Assembly (NCBI GenBank): GCA_041655275.1
Contig: JBBAFU010000011.1
Span: 1 to 64,000, forward strand
Length of the DNA: 64,000 bases
Direction of reading: 5' to 3'
Source: JAJYRX01 sp041655275
GTDB taxonomy: Bacteria > Pseudomonadota > Gammaproteobacteria > Burkholderiales > Burkholderiaceae_B
Shown piece by piece: positions 7,911 through 18,144 of this stretch (position 1 is its first letter; every line of letters begins with the position of its first letter). Position numbers and translations under genes: made by a program. The notes under the pieces are model-generated. The model did no database searches. It had not been told where the DNA came from and worked only from the letters and a program-made list of their open reading frames with translations.

Positions 7911-9029
7911 ATGTTCATCTCCACCTTCTCGTTCACCCGGCTGCGCGCCCAGTTCATCAAGGAAATACTCAGCGTGCTGCGCGATCCGCGCAGCCGCATG
8001 CTGGTGTTCCTGCCACCCATCCTGCAACTGCTGATATTCGCCTTCGCCGCAACGCTGGAGGTGCGGAACATCGACGTTGCCATCCATAATCAGGATGCGG
8101 GTCGCTGGTCGCACGAGCTGCGGCAGCGTCTGGACAGCGCCCGGTTCATCGCCCGCGTACGCCATGTGGACAGCCGGCACCAGCTGCACGAACTGATCGA
8201 TCGCGGCGAAGTGATCGCGGCACTGGCCATTCCCGTCGACTTTTCGCGCACCATTGCGGCGGGAAACAGCGGACGTGCTCAAGTACTGGTCGATGGGCGG
8301 CGCAGCAACTCGGGCCAGATCACGGTGGGTTACCTGTCAACCATTCTCGCCGACGTCGGTGCCGAGATCATGCCCGACTCGCAGCCGCCAAACCCGGTTG
8401 CGGTGCGCCACTGGTTCAATCCAAACCTGACCTACCGCTGGTTCATCGTGCCCGGCCTGACCGGCATCCTGGCCTTGTTCAGCGCGCTCCTGATCACGGC
8501 CCTGTCGATCGCGCGCGAACGGGAACTGGGCACATTCGACCAATTGCTGGTCTCACCCGCCTCGACCCCGGAAATCATTTTATCCAAGTCGCTGCCCGCC
8601 ATGGTCATCGGCACGCTGCTGGGCCTGTTCATGATCGGGGCCGGCGTCTTCCTGTTCGGCATCCCGTTCACCGGCTCATTCGCCCTGCTGCTGGGCAGCC
8701 TGGTGCTGTTCATCGCCTCCGTGGTCGGTATCGGCCTGATGATTTCCGCAATCAGCATGACACAACAGCAGGCAATCCTGGGAGCGTTTGCCATTGGCGT
8801 TCCGGCCGTCCTGATGTCGGGCTTCGCCACACCGGTGGAGAACATGCCGGTCTTCCTGCAATGGCTGGCCCAGGCCATTCCACTCACCCACTTCCTTACC
8901 ATCGTCGAGGGCAGCTTTCTGAAAGCCATGCCGCCCGGCGATATCCTGAGCAAGCTGTGGCCGCTGATGGCAATCACGGTGGCCACGCTGACCATGGCCA
9001 CCGTATTCGTCCGGAGACGTCTGCAATGA
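7911..9029 (+). CDS. ABC-2 type permease, YbhR-like
   Basis: Second ABC-2 permease, 372 residues, with the same plan as the preceding gene: N-terminal helix, periplasmic domain, five C-terminal helices, and the ALSIARERELGTFDQLL motif. ATG 7911 is chosen because GGAG lies at the right distance upstream; the frame is open much further upstream but that part overlaps the first permease and does not look like coding sequence. Last gene of the operon. It converges on the aldehyde dehydrogenase with a 38-base gap and no obvious terminator. Confidence 0.92.
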   Translation: MFISTFSFTRLRAQFIKEILSVLRDPRSRMLVFLPPILQLLIFAFAATLEVRNIDVAIHNQDAGRWSHELRQRLDSARFIARVRHVDSRHQLHELIDRGEVIAALAIPVDFSRTIAAGNSGRAQVLVDGRRSNSGQITVGYLSTILADVGAEIMPDSQPPNPVAVRHWFNPNLTYRWFIVPGLTGILALFSALLITALSIARERELGTFDQLLVSPASTPEIILSKSLPAMVIGTLLGLFMIGAGVFLFGIPFTGSFALLLGSLVLFIASVVGIGLMISAISMTQQQAILGAFAIGVPAVLMSGFATPVENMPVFLQWLAQAIPLTHFLTIVEGSFLKAMPPGDILSKLWPLMAITVATLTMATVFVRRRLQ

Positions 9030-9067
9030 CGCAGACCATCGCCGCCTGAGGTACCAGGCTCGCTCAA

Positions 9068-10594
9068 TCAGAAGAAACCAAGCGCATCGGGGCTGTAGCT
9101 CACCAGCATGCACTTGGTCTGCTGGTAGGCATCCAGCGCCATCTTGTGCGTCTCGCGCCCTATGCCGGATTGCTTATAGCCGCCAAATGCCGCGTGCGCC
9201 GGGTACAGGTTGTAGCAGTTGGTCCAGACGCGTCCGGCCTGAATCTGACGGCCTACCCGGTAGGCCTGGGAGCCGTTGCGCGTCCACACGCCGGCACCCA
9301 GCCCGTAATAGGTGTCATTGGCAATGGCCACGGCCTCTTCCTCATCCTTGAACGTGGTGACGGACGCCACCGGGCCAAAGATTTCCTCCTGGAAGACGCG
9401 CATGCTGTTCTTTCCGAACAGCAGGGTCGGCTTCACATAGAAACCGTCCTTCAACTCCTCGCTCGGCACGTTGCGCTCACCGCCGGTAAGGCACTCCGCA
9501 CCCTCTTCACGACCGATGTCGATATAGCCCAGGACTTTGTCCAGCTGCGCCTGGGACACCTGCGCACCCAGCATGGTCGTCGAATCCAGCGGATGACCCG
9601 CCTTGATGGATTCCACACGCTTGGTAACACGTTCGATGAAGCGTTCGTAAATGGATTCCTGTATCAGGATACGCGTGGGTGCCGTGCAGACTTCGCCCTG
9701 GTTCAGGGCAAACATACTGGCCCCTTCCAGCGCCTTGTCGAAGAAGGCATCGTCCTGATCCATCACGTCGGCAAAGAAGATGTTGGGGCTTTTGCCACCC
9801 AGTTCCACCGTACTCGGAATCAGGTTGTCCGCGGCAGCGTGCAGGATGTGCGTGCCCGTGGCGGTGGAGCCGGTGAAGGCAAGCTTGGCAATGCGTTTGC
9901 TGGTGGCCAGCGCGTTGCCGGCCTCCTTGCCATAGCCGTTGACGATGTTCAACACACCGGGCGGCAGCAGATCACCGATAAGTTCCACGAACTCCAGGAT
10001 GGATGCCGGCGTCTGCTCGGCCGGCTTGAGCACGATGCAGTTGCCGGCGGCCAGTGCCGGTGCCAGCTTCCAGGCCGCCATCAGCAGCGGGAAGTTCCAC
10101 GGAATAATCTGGCCGACAACGCCCATGGGCTCGTAAAAGTGGTAGGCCACCGTGTCCTTGTCTATTTCCGAGATGCCGCCTTCCTGGGCACGAATGCAGC
10201 CCGCAAAGTAGCGGAAATGATCGATTGCCAGCGGCAGGTCGGCACCGAGCGTTTCGCGCAGCGGCTTGCCATTGTCGATACTTTCAGCCACCGCCAGCAG
10301 ACGCAGGTTCTGCTCCATGCGATCGGCGATGCGCAACAACACGGCGGCACGCCCGGCCACTGCGGTTTCTCCCCAGGACTTGCGCGCCGCATGCGCCGCA
10401 TCCAGCGCCAGTTCCACGTCGTCCGCGTTTGAACGCGGCACCTCGCAGAAGACCTGGCCGGTAATGGGCGACAGATTCTCGAAATAATCCTTGGAAACCG
10501 GGGCCACCCAACGCCCGCCTATGTAGTTCTCGTAGTGCTTCTTGTAGGGGAAATTGATGTCCAGCCCCAGATGCTTGAGTTCAGTCAGATCCAT
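9068..10594 (-). CDS. NAD-dependent aldehyde dehydrogenase, ExaC/AldB type
   Basis: Oxidises short aliphatic aldehydes, typically acetaldehyde, to the acid. The 508-residue protein has the catalytic cysteine in NQGEVCTAPTR (Cys303) and the general-base glutamate in VELGGKSPN (Glu264), the expected spacing for the superfamily, plus IIPWNFPLLM and the C-terminal YGGYKQSG-like segment (AAFGGYKQSGIGRE). The close match to ExaC/AldB length and motifs suggests acetaldehyde. Two ATGs occur at 10600 and 10594; AAGGAG lies directly against the first but six bases from the second, so 10594 is the start. No sigma-54 or AcoR-type site was recognised upstream. Confidence 0.92.
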   Translation of the reverse strand: MDLTELKHLGLDINFPYKKHYENYIGGRWVAPVSKDYFENLSPITGQVFCEVPRSNADDVELALDAAHAARKSWGETAVAGRAAVLLRIADRMEQNLRLLAVAESIDNGKPLRETLGADLPLAIDHFRYFAGCIRAQEGGISEIDKDTVAYHFYEPMGVVGQIIPWNFPLLMAAWKLAPALAAGNCIVLKPAEQTPASILEFVELIGDLLPPGVLNIVNGYGKEAGNALATSKRIAKLAFTGSTATGTHILHAAADNLIPSTVELGGKSPNIFFADVMDQDDAFFDKALEGASMFALNQGEVCTAPTRILIQESIYERFIERVTKRVESIKAGHPLDSTTMLGAQVSQAQLDKVLGYIDIGREEGAECLTGGERNVPSEELKDGFYVKPTLLFGKNSMRVFQEEIFGPVASVTTFKDEEEAVAIANDTYYGLGAGVWTRNGSQAYRVGRQIQAGRVWTNCYNLYPAHAAFGGYKQSGIGRETHKMALDAYQQTKCMLVSYSPDALGFF

Positions 10595-10817
10595 CTCCAT
10601 CTCCTTGTTGGCAGGGTGCTATCGGCACGCATATGCCGGCACCCATTATTCATACAGACTACGGCGTAACATTTTGATGATACTGTAAAAAATAGAATAC
10701 TCAAGCGATACACTTATTTCCGGCAAGCCATTGCGATTCGCAGTGCATGCACCTGCTTGTCGATCGACTTGTTCAGGCGTCCATACAAAAACTTCTCTAG
10801 ACATTCAGGAGGCTCTT

Positions 10818-10848
10818 GATCATAATGATCGTATCAATCAATATGATA
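10818..10848. promoter_or_regulatory. Paired palindromes upstream of the toxin-antitoxin operon
   Basis: GATCAT-A-ATGATC (10818-10830) is followed by TATCA-N7-TGATA (10832-10848), 12 bases before the antitoxin start. Antitoxin/toxin complexes usually repress their own operon through such sites. The remaining DNA between 10595 and 10817 is AT-rich relative to its surroundings and holds no gene. Confidence 0.5.
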
Positions 10849-10859
10849 TGAGGTGAGTC

Positions 10860-11132
10860 ATGATCACTGAAATCAGCGCTGTGAAGTTTCGGCAAAACCT
10901 CGGCGAAATGATAAACCGCGTGCAATATCGCAACGACAGCATCGTCATCAACAAGGATGGCAAACCTGTCGCTGCTCTGGTCGATGCAAATCTATTCGCC
11001 CGTATTCGACGGATGCAGGATCGTTTCGATGCCTTGAGCCGCCGCATCAGTGATGGCTTCGCCGGCGTACCGGAAGACGAGGGTATGGCGGAGATTGAAG
11101 ATACCGTAGCGGCGGAACGGAAGGCAGGCTGA
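10860..11132 (+). CDS. Phd/YefM-family antitoxin
   Basis: A 90-residue protein with the Phd/YefM N-terminal fold: ISAVKFRQNLGEMINRV, then the strand pair SIVINKDGKPVAALV. The charged C-terminal half, which would wrap the toxin, is variable. AGGTGA precedes ATG 10860. The stop overlaps the toxin ATG by one base (TGATG), the coupling typical of a toxin-antitoxin operon. It would bind DNA at the palindromes just upstream and neutralise the PIN-domain partner. Confidence 0.88.
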   Translation: MITEISAVKFRQNLGEMINRVQYRNDSIVINKDGKPVAALVDANLFARIRRMQDRFDALSRRISDGFAGVPEDEGMAEIEDTVAAERKAG

Positions 11133-11545
11133 TGCCGGCATTGCACGTGGTGCTCGACACCAATGTGCTGGTTTCGGGGCTTGCCTATCCTGGCAGCATA
11201 CCAGGGCAAATCGTGACTGCATGGCGCCAGGGCGGGCTGAAGGTATCACTTTCACATTACATTCTGGACGAACTGGTACGTGTTCTCGCTCGATTATCCA
11301 GGGTCCAGATGACCTCGGCCGAGATTCGCGATTTGGCTGACAATCTGATGTTCCAGGCGGATCTTGTCGAACCATCAGGCCCGTCGGACAAGACACTGCG
11401 GGACGAGGCTGATCAACCTGTGTTACAGACACTATTGGCAGCAAAAGCACGCTATCTGGTGACTGGCGACAAGGATTTACTGGCTTTGGCCAGCCGGTAT
11501 CCTATCATCACACCCGCAGATTTCTGGACGCGGCACGGAAGCTGA
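11132..11545 (+). CDS. PIN-domain toxin, probable RNase
   Basis: A 137-residue PIN-domain protein of the COG1569-like toxin group. The acidic residues expected around the metal site are present: LDTNVLVSG near the N-terminus, LDEL in the middle, DEADQPVL and TGDKDLLAL in the C-terminal part. Such proteins cleave RNA when freed from their antitoxin. It is coupled to the Phd-type gene. The phd-PIN combination, rather than vapB-vapC, is common for this subgroup. Confidence 0.88.
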   Translation: MPALHVVLDTNVLVSGLAYPGSIPGQIVTAWRQGGLKVSLSHYILDELVRVLARLSRVQMTSAEIRDLADNLMFQADLVEPSGPSDKTLRDEADQPVLQTLLAAKARYLVTGDKDLLALASRYPIITPADFWTRHGS

Positions 11546-11649
11546 CTGCATTGTTTCATTCAGACAGGCCTTGCGCGAATGGGAACGGGGATAGCGCGCA
11601 CATTCGCATCGGAAAATGACTGATCGCCAGCAATGTAAGCAAATAATAC

Positions 11650-13221
11650 ATGTCTGCCCATTTTTCAATCAATGAAACGCTTCTCTGGACATTAAAGGGC
11701 CTGCTGATCCTGATCGCCGCCCTCCTGACTGCATGTGGTCCGCCCGCCTTGCAGGAAAGAGAAGCGTCACTGGCACTGACGACACAGGAAGGATCCGGCA
11801 CCTTGCTGGGTCAGGCACTGGCGCCGCTTGCCGGGCAACATGTCGGCCTGAGCGGTGTGGTGCCACTGAGCGACTCCCTGGATGCCTTTGCCGCACGCAT
11901 GCTGCTTATCGCCACCGCGCAGCGCACAATCGATGCCCGGTACTATATCTGGCGCGACGACATTACCGGCAATCTCCTGCTCGATGCCCTGCATGACGCT
12001 GCCCGTCGTGGTGTGCGTGTGCGCCTGCTTGTCGACGACAACGGCACCTCGGGGCTCGACGACAGGCTGGCACTGCTGAACGCACAAGCCAATGCCGAAG
12101 TCCGGCTGTTCAATCCCTTTCCGTTTCGCGCTTTCAAGCCACTGTGGTTCCTGACGGACTTCAGGCGATTGAACCGGAGGATGCACAACAAATCCCTGAC
12201 CATCGATGGGCAGGCAACCGTGGTGGGCGGGCGCAACATCGGCGACGAGTACTTCGGCGCGACGCAGGATGTTGCCTTTGCCGATCTGGACATCATGGCG
12301 GTCGGCACGGTTGTGGACGAGGTCTCGCATGACTTTGACCGCTACTGGAACAGCCAGTCCGCGTATCCGATAGAACAGCTGGTCACGGCGCCGGACACGC
12401 GTGAAGCACAGGCCCTGGAAAAAGAAGAAGCCGGCACATTGGCCCTGCCCAAAGCCCAGGCCTACCTCAGGGTCGTGAGGACCTCGGGGCTTGTCGAAGA
12501 CCTGTTGGCGCAACGCCTGGCATTCTATTGGGCGCCGGTACGCATGGTCAGCGATGACCCGGCGAAGGTCCTGGGCAAGGCGCAACCCCAAACCATGTTG
12601 ACGGCGCGCCTGATGGAAATCCTGGAGACGCCGACCCGAACGATCGACCTGATCTCACCCTACTTCGTGCCAACGCAGCAAGGCGTGCAGGCGTTTGGCC
12701 AATTGGCCGACCAGGGCGTCGCTGTCCGGATATTGACCAACGCCCTGGAAGCCACGGATGTCGCCGCTGTCCATGCCGGCTATATGAAATATCGCAAGCC
12801 GCTTCTGGAACGTGGCATTGCATTGTTTGAAATGCGCGGCAATCATGAGGTCAACAAACCCAGGGAGAAGGCTGGGCCGTTCGGCAGTTCGGGAACCAGC
12901 TTGCATGCGAAGACATTTTCCGTTGATGGAGAACGTCTCTTTGTGGGCTCGTTCAACTTTGACCCCCGTTCTGCCCGCCTGAACACCGAACTCGGCTTTG
13001 TCATCGAAAGCGAACAACTTGCAGACCGGGCATCACGCGCCTTCGACAACATGATCCCGCGTTTTGCCTATCAGCTGGAACAAGACGCGGAACACGGCAT
13101 TGTCTGGATAGACCGCAGTGCCGACAACCCTGTCAGGCTGACAACGGAGCCGTCGGCCTCCTTCTGGAAGCGCCTCGCCATACGATTCCTGTCCCGGCTC
13201 CCGATCGAATCCTTGTTGTAG
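11650..13221 (+). CDS. Phospholipase D-superfamily cardiolipin synthase, ClsC/YmdC-like lipoprotein
   Basis: Predicted to join phospholipid head groups (cardiolipin synthesis) or act as a transphosphatidylase. Two HKD motifs are intact: HNKSLTIDG (His179) and LHAKTFSVDG (His419), each followed by the expected GG/GS and N/E-rich segment. The N-terminus has a hydrophobic stretch ending LLTACGPP, a good lipobox, so the protein is probably lipid-anchored in the envelope. At 523 residues it is about 50 longer than E. coli ClsC, mostly from the signal region. E. coli ClsC needs the partner YmdB, which is not encoded nearby. The start has only a weak ribosome site. Confidence 0.85.
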   Translation: MSAHFSINETLLWTLKGLLILIAALLTACGPPALQEREASLALTTQEGSGTLLGQALAPLAGQHVGLSGVVPLSDSLDAFAARMLLIATAQRTIDARYYIWRDDITGNLLLDALHDAARRGVRVRLLVDDNGTSGLDDRLALLNAQANAEVRLFNPFPFRAFKPLWFLTDFRRLNRRMHNKSLTIDGQATVVGGRNIGDEYFGATQDVAFADLDIMAVGTVVDEVSHDFDRYWNSQSAYPIEQLVTAPDTREAQALEKEEAGTLALPKAQAYLRVVRTSGLVEDLLAQRLAFYWAPVRMVSDDPAKVLGKAQPQTMLTARLMEILETPTRTIDLISPYFVPTQQGVQAFGQLADQGVAVRILTNALEATDVAAVHAGYMKYRKPLLERGIALFEMRGNHEVNKPREKAGPFGSSGTSLHAKTFSVDGERLFVGSFNFDPRSARLNTELGFVIESEQLADRASRAFDNMIPRFAYQLEQDAEHGIVWIDRSADNPVRLTTEPSASFWKRLAIRFLSRLPIESLL

Positions 13222-13236
13222 GCGCAGAACCCGCTT

Positions 13237-14466
13237 TCAATCCGTCAGCGGCGCAGCCCTTCGCCTGAGCGCAAAACCGAGTGACACCACGGCCAGCGCC
13301 AGCGGAATGAAGGATACCCAGAGCACCGTATCCCACCCGTAGGCACTCAGCAATCCACCCGACGAGAACGAGCCGATGGCCATCAAACCAAAGACGATGA
13401 AGTCATTGAGGGACTGCACCTGGGTCTTTTCCTCGGGGCGATGGCACTCCAGAACCATTGCCGAGGCGCCGAGAAACCCGAAATTCCACCCCACACCCAA
13501 TAGAATCAATGTGGCCATGAAGTGCGCAATATCGATTCCGGCGAGTCCGACTGCTGCGGAAATCCCTGTCAGCACCAGACCGGCCGTCGCCACACGCCCC
13601 GCGCCAAAGCGTCCGATGAGCGTCCCGGTGAAGAAACTTGGCCCATACATGGCAATCACATGCCACTGGATGCCCTCGTTGGCCGCCTCCTGCGAGTGAC
13701 CGCACAGGTGCATTGCCAGCGGTGCAGCCGTCATCAGGAAGTTCATGAGCATATAGGCCACTGCACCGGTGATGACGGCGGCAACAAACCGCGGCTGGCG
13801 TGCAATCACTGCCAGCGGCCTGCCCGAGGCCGCCTCGGCCGCAGTGGGCATGGGCAGCTGAACACCGAGCAGTATGAAGGCCGATACCGCTGCAACGGCC
13901 GCCTGCGCCAGATAGGTGGCGGCAAACAGATAGGGCTGCCACAGATCCATCGTGTAGGTCACGAGCTGCGGGCCCACAACCCCCGATGCAACACCACCCG
14001 CCATGACGAGCGAAAGGGCCCGCGCCCGCCGGGCGGGTGCCACACCGTCGGCCGCGGCAAAACGGAAGGTCAGCACCACAGCCGCATAGCCGCCGCCCAG
14101 GAAGGACGCGAAGCAGAACAGCCAGAATGAACCGATGAGGACCGCAAGCATGCTGAACAGTCCGGCCAGCACGCCGCCGCCGGTTCCGGTCAGAAAGACC
14201 ATGCGCCGGCCGCGACGCCGCGCGAGCGCTCCCGCAGGCAAGATACAGGCCGCCATGCCCACAACAAAGATGGAGATGGGCAGGGTCGCGAGCATGGGAT
14301 CGGGCGCAAACATGTTGCCGACAATTGCGCCCGTGGCATAGAGCACCGTGGAATTCGCCCCGGCGAGCGCCTGGGCTATGGAAAGCCGCCAGATATTTCC
14401 GCTTTGAACCTTTGCGGGCAGCTCCTGCATCTTGCTACCCATGGCAGCTGTACCATCGTCAGTCAT
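13237..14466 (-). CDS. Major facilitator superfamily transporter
   Basis: A 409-residue carrier with about 12 membrane segments and the MFS loop motif between helices 2 and 3 (GALARRRGRRMVF). A conserved-looking SLNDFIVFGLMA segment lies near helix 11. The substrate cannot be told. It converges on the ClsC-like gene (15-base gap) and is divergent from the iron-uptake operon, whose regulatory region it shares; a Fur-linked role such as siderophore export is possible but unproven. Confidence 0.85.
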   Translation of the reverse strand: MTDDGTAAMGSKMQELPAKVQSGNIWRLSIAQALAGANSTVLYATGAIVGNMFAPDPMLATLPISIFVVGMAACILPAGALARRRGRRMVFLTGTGGGVLAGLFSMLAVLIGSFWLFCFASFLGGGYAAVVLTFRFAAADGVAPARRARALSLVMAGGVASGVVGPQLVTYTMDLWQPYLFAATYLAQAAVAAVSAFILLGVQLPMPTAAEAASGRPLAVIARQPRFVAAVITGAVAYMLMNFLMTAAPLAMHLCGHSQEAANEGIQWHVIAMYGPSFFTGTLIGRFGAGRVATAGLVLTGISAAVGLAGIDIAHFMATLILLGVGWNFGFLGASAMVLECHRPEEKTQVQSLNDFIVFGLMAIGSFSSGGLLSAYGWDTVLWVSFIPLALAVVSLGFALRRRAAPLTD

Positions 14467-14543
14467 CGTCGTGTGTCTTCCATAAGCTTCGCATGGAGAG
14501 TAGCGCCATCATGGCATATCGGGCAAGACCTGCGCGCCTGGCA

Positions 14544-14604
14544 TTGACAGAAAGCTGAGCTCCCGCTACTCTCTTTCATCCTGAAATGAGAATGATTGCC
14601 ATTC
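14544..14604 (+). promoter_or_regulatory. fbpA promoter with Fur box
   Basis: TTGACA 14544-14549 and TACTCT 14567-14572 are 17 bases apart, placing the start of transcription near 14579. TGAGAATGATTGCCA (14587-14601) matches the 15-base Fur unit TGATAATnATTATCA at 12 of 14 fixed positions and would overlap the early transcribed region, giving iron-dependent repression of the operon. Confidence 0.7.
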
Positions 14605-14619
14605 ACCGGAAACATATCG

Positions 14620-15651
14620 ATGGAAACTATTGTTTTTCGAGCCGCAGCAGCGGCATTGGCCTTTGCACTCTGCGCACCGGTCACCGCAACCGCTCGGGAG
14701 GTCAACCTCTACACCACACGCGAACCCGGTCTGATACAGCCGCTGCTCGATGCATTCACGAAGGACAGTGGCATTCAGGTCCGGTCCATCTTCATCAAGG
14801 ATGGCTTGCTGGAGCGGGTGCGCGCGGAAGGGGGACGATCTCCCGTTGATGTGCTGATGACGGTTGACATCGGCAACCTGCTCGATCTGACGGACGCGGA
14901 CCTGACCCAGCCTGTGGACTCACAGGTCCTTGAGCAGGCCATCCCGGCCAATCTGCGTGACAGGGATGGACGCTGGTTTGCATTTTCCCTGCGCGATCGC
15001 GTGCTGTACGCGCACAAGGACCTGCCGATCACCCGCTTCAATTACGAAGATCTGGCAGACCCCGAATGGAAAGGCCGGGTCTGCATACGCTCGGGGCAGC
15101 ATCCCTACAATACGGCGCTGATTGCCGCAAAGATCGCCCACGACGGTGCGCAGGCCACGCAGACCTGGCTCGAGGGCGTCAAGCACAACCTTGCGCGCAA
15201 GGCTGCCGGCGGTGATCGCAACGTTGCCCGCGACATCCTTGGCGGCATCTGCGACATCGGCATTGCCAACGCCTATTACGTCGGCCGCATGAAGACTTCG
15301 GAACCGGGCTCGGAAGCGCGCGCCTGGGGCGACGCCATCAAAGTCATCCGTCCGCAGTTCGCAAGCAATGCCGACGGCGGCACCCATGTCAACATCAGCG
15401 GCGCCTCGCTGGCCCGGCACGCGCCCAACCGTGACAACGCCATACGTTTCATGGAGTACCTGATCTCGCCCGAGGCGCAGGCAATCTATGCCAATGCCAA
15501 CTTCGAGTATCCGGTGCGTGCCGGAGTGGAAGTGGCTCCGGTCATGGCTGCGCTGGGACCATTGAAGGTGGACTCACTGGACATGACTGAAATCGCCAGA
15601 CATCGCAAACAGGCGAGCGAGCTGGTGGACAGGGTCGGTTTTGATCACTGA
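14620..15651 (+). CDS. fbpA: Ferric iron ABC transporter, periplasmic binding protein (FbpA/FutA type)
   Basis: Binds ferric iron in the periplasm and delivers it to the FbpBC transporter. The 343-residue precursor has a signal peptide ending near ATATA-RE, then VNLYTTREPGLIQPLL, the hallmark opening of FutA/FbpA proteins, and the metal-site tyrosines in IANAYYVGRM. A TTG 8 codons upstream is in frame, but ATG 14620 starts the signal peptide correctly. The Fur box upstream and the permease and ATPase that follow support iron as the substrate. It overlaps the permease start by 11 bases. Confidence 0.92.
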   Translation: METIVFRAAAAALAFALCAPVTATAREVNLYTTREPGLIQPLLDAFTKDSGIQVRSIFIKDGLLERVRAEGGRSPVDVLMTVDIGNLLDLTDADLTQPVDSQVLEQAIPANLRDRDGRWFAFSLRDRVLYAHKDLPITRFNYEDLADPEWKGRVCIRSGQHPYNTALIAAKIAHDGAQATQTWLEGVKHNLARKAAGGDRNVARDILGGICDIGIANAYYVGRMKTSEPGSEARAWGDAIKVIRPQFASNADGGTHVNISGASLARHAPNRDNAIRFMEYLISPEAQAIYANANFEYPVRAGVEVAPVMAALGPLKVDSLDMTEIARHRKQASELVDRVGFDH

Positions 15652-17310
15652 TCTTTCGCATTTCCATTATTCCCGAACGGTTCGGGGACTCTGGGCTCCA
15701 TCGGGAGCCTTTCTTGTCGCCGTTGCCGTCATGGCGCCGGTACTGGCGCTTGCGTGGCATGCCCTGAGCAGTGACCTGGACCACTGGCGTCACCTTGCCG
15801 ATACGACGCTGCCCGCCACCTTGCGCAGCACCGTGGCCCTGCTGGCGGGTGTCGCCGTGCTGGCAAGTGCACTGGGCATCGGCAGTGCCTGGCTGGTCAC
15901 TGCCTATCGCTTTCCGGGACGTGCAATCCTGAACTGGGCGCTGCTGCTCCCCCTGGCGGTTCCAACCTACATCATGGCCTATGCCTACCTGGATGTCCTA
16001 CATCCCCTGGGGCCGGTGCAGTCGGCGCTGCGCCACTGGCTGGGATACAGCAGCCCGCGCGAATTCCGCTTGCCGGACATCCGCAGCATGACGGGCGCGA
16101 TCGTCCTGCTGGGCTTCGTCCTCTATCCGTACGTCTACCTCACCGTACGCTCGACATTTCTCACACAGGCGGCCAATGTGCTGGAGGCTGCCCGCACACT
16201 GGGCGCCCACAGGGCGGAAGTCTTCTGGCGCGTTGCCCTCCCCCTGGCCAGACCGGCCTGGGCCGTTGGCCTGAGCCTGGCGCTGCTGGAGACGCTGAAC
16301 GATATCGGTGCCTCCGAGTTCCTCGGCATACAGACCATGACGGTTGCCGTCTACACCTCATGGACCACGCGCTCGGATCTGGCGGCGGCAGCGCAGATTG
16401 CACTCACCATGCTGCTCATCGTCGTCGCGCTCATCCTGCTGGAGCGCAGGGGACGCGCACGCCAGCGCTTCGCCAACGTCCAGCGCATGCAGCCCATGCA
16501 GGCACGGACATTGCGCGGGCCGCCCGCACTCATCGCCCTGCTCCTGGGCCTGCTGCCCATTCTGGCGGGTTTCGTCGTTCCGGCCATCTATCTGACGGCA
16601 GAAGCCGTGGAACGTCTGCATGGCGGACACGGCCTGTCCCACACGCTGATGCGCAGCCTTTCCAACACGGTACTGCTTGCCCTGATCGCAACGGTGGTCA
16701 CGCTCACAATCGGCCTGATGGTGGCGTGGGCAAGCCGCACACTGCGGGAAAGCGCCTGGCGACAGCCTGCCAGGGCACTGGCGCGCGTTGCAAGCCTGGG
16801 CTATGCCGTGCCGGGCACGGTGCTGGCCATCGGCCTGCTGACGCCGGTAATGCTGATCGATGACGGGCTGGGCGAGCTGATGCAAAGCCGGCATCTGCTG
16901 CTGATGGGCTCGGGCGGGGCACTGCTCATCGCCTATGTCATCCGTTTTCTGGCCATTCCGGTTGGCGCTGCGGAAGCCGGCCTGACCCGCATACCAGCCA
17001 GCCTGGAGCATGCCGCCCGCACGCTCGGATCAGGCCCGGCACAAGCCTTGCGCCGCATTCATCTGCCCCTGCTGCGCCCCGCGCTGGCGGCCAGCGCCCT
17101 GCTGGTGCTGGTGGATGTGATGAAGGAATTACCGGCCACGCTGCTGCTGCGCCCACTCGATTTTGACACCCTGGCAACCCTGCTGTACGCCGAGGCGTCT
17201 CGCGGAAACTATGAAGAAGGCGCCCTGGCCGCGCTCGCCATCGTGCTCGCCGGCCTGCTGCCCGTGATCCTTCTGGCCCGCACCAATCTTTCTCACGGAT
17301 ATCGAAGACC

Positions 17311-17314
<4 letters not shown>
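15641..17314 (+). CDS. fbpB: Ferric iron ABC transporter, fused permease (FbpB type)
   Basis: A 557-residue protein with two tandem permease halves and about 12 membrane segments. Each half carries an EAA-type loop: LEAARTLGAHRAEVF around residue 185 and LEHAARTLGSGPAQAL around 455. This duplicated form is typical of FbpB/SfuB/HitB. The start is inferred as TTG 15641, overlapping the fbpA stop; the next in-frame ATG would remove the first membrane helix. It overlaps fbpC by four bases. Confidence 0.9.
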
Positions 17315-18030
<716 letters not shown>

Positions 18031-18056
18031 AACGGCATCTATCATTGTCCCACAGC

Positions 18057-18072
18057 GTTGCCCCAGGGCAAC
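18057..18072. terminator. Hairpin after fbpC, weak terminator candidate
   Basis: GTTGCC 18057-18062 pairs with GGCAAC 18067-18072 around a CCAG loop, 27 bases after the fbpC stop. There is no T-run, so intrinsic termination is uncertain. Confidence 0.3.
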
Positions 18073-18079
18073 AAAGGGC

Positions 18080-18110
18080 TTTACCTTCACACGATGACAA
18101 GCCTTAAGCT
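18080..18110 (+). promoter_or_regulatory. Probable CueR-controlled copA promoter with 19-base spacer
   Basis: TTTACC (18080-18085) and TAAGCT (18105-18110) are 19 bases apart, the over-long spacing typical of MerR-family promoters. An imperfect dyad (CTT-N11-AAG, centre near 18093, with inner CA/TG) lies in the spacer. The dyad is much weaker than the classic CueR site, so the call leans on spacing and on the copA-cueR context. Confidence 0.45.
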
Positions 18111-18144
18111 ATGTTCATGTTGAATTCCAACGGGAAGACATAGT

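Noticed and set aside
9146..10432. A 428-codon open frame antisense to the aldehyde dehydrogenase
   Set aside because: Composition effect; the dehydrogenase on the other strand has intact catalytic residues.
14596..14619. Upstream TTG start for fbpA
   Set aside because: It would put eight extra residues before the signal peptide and lies inside the Fur box region.
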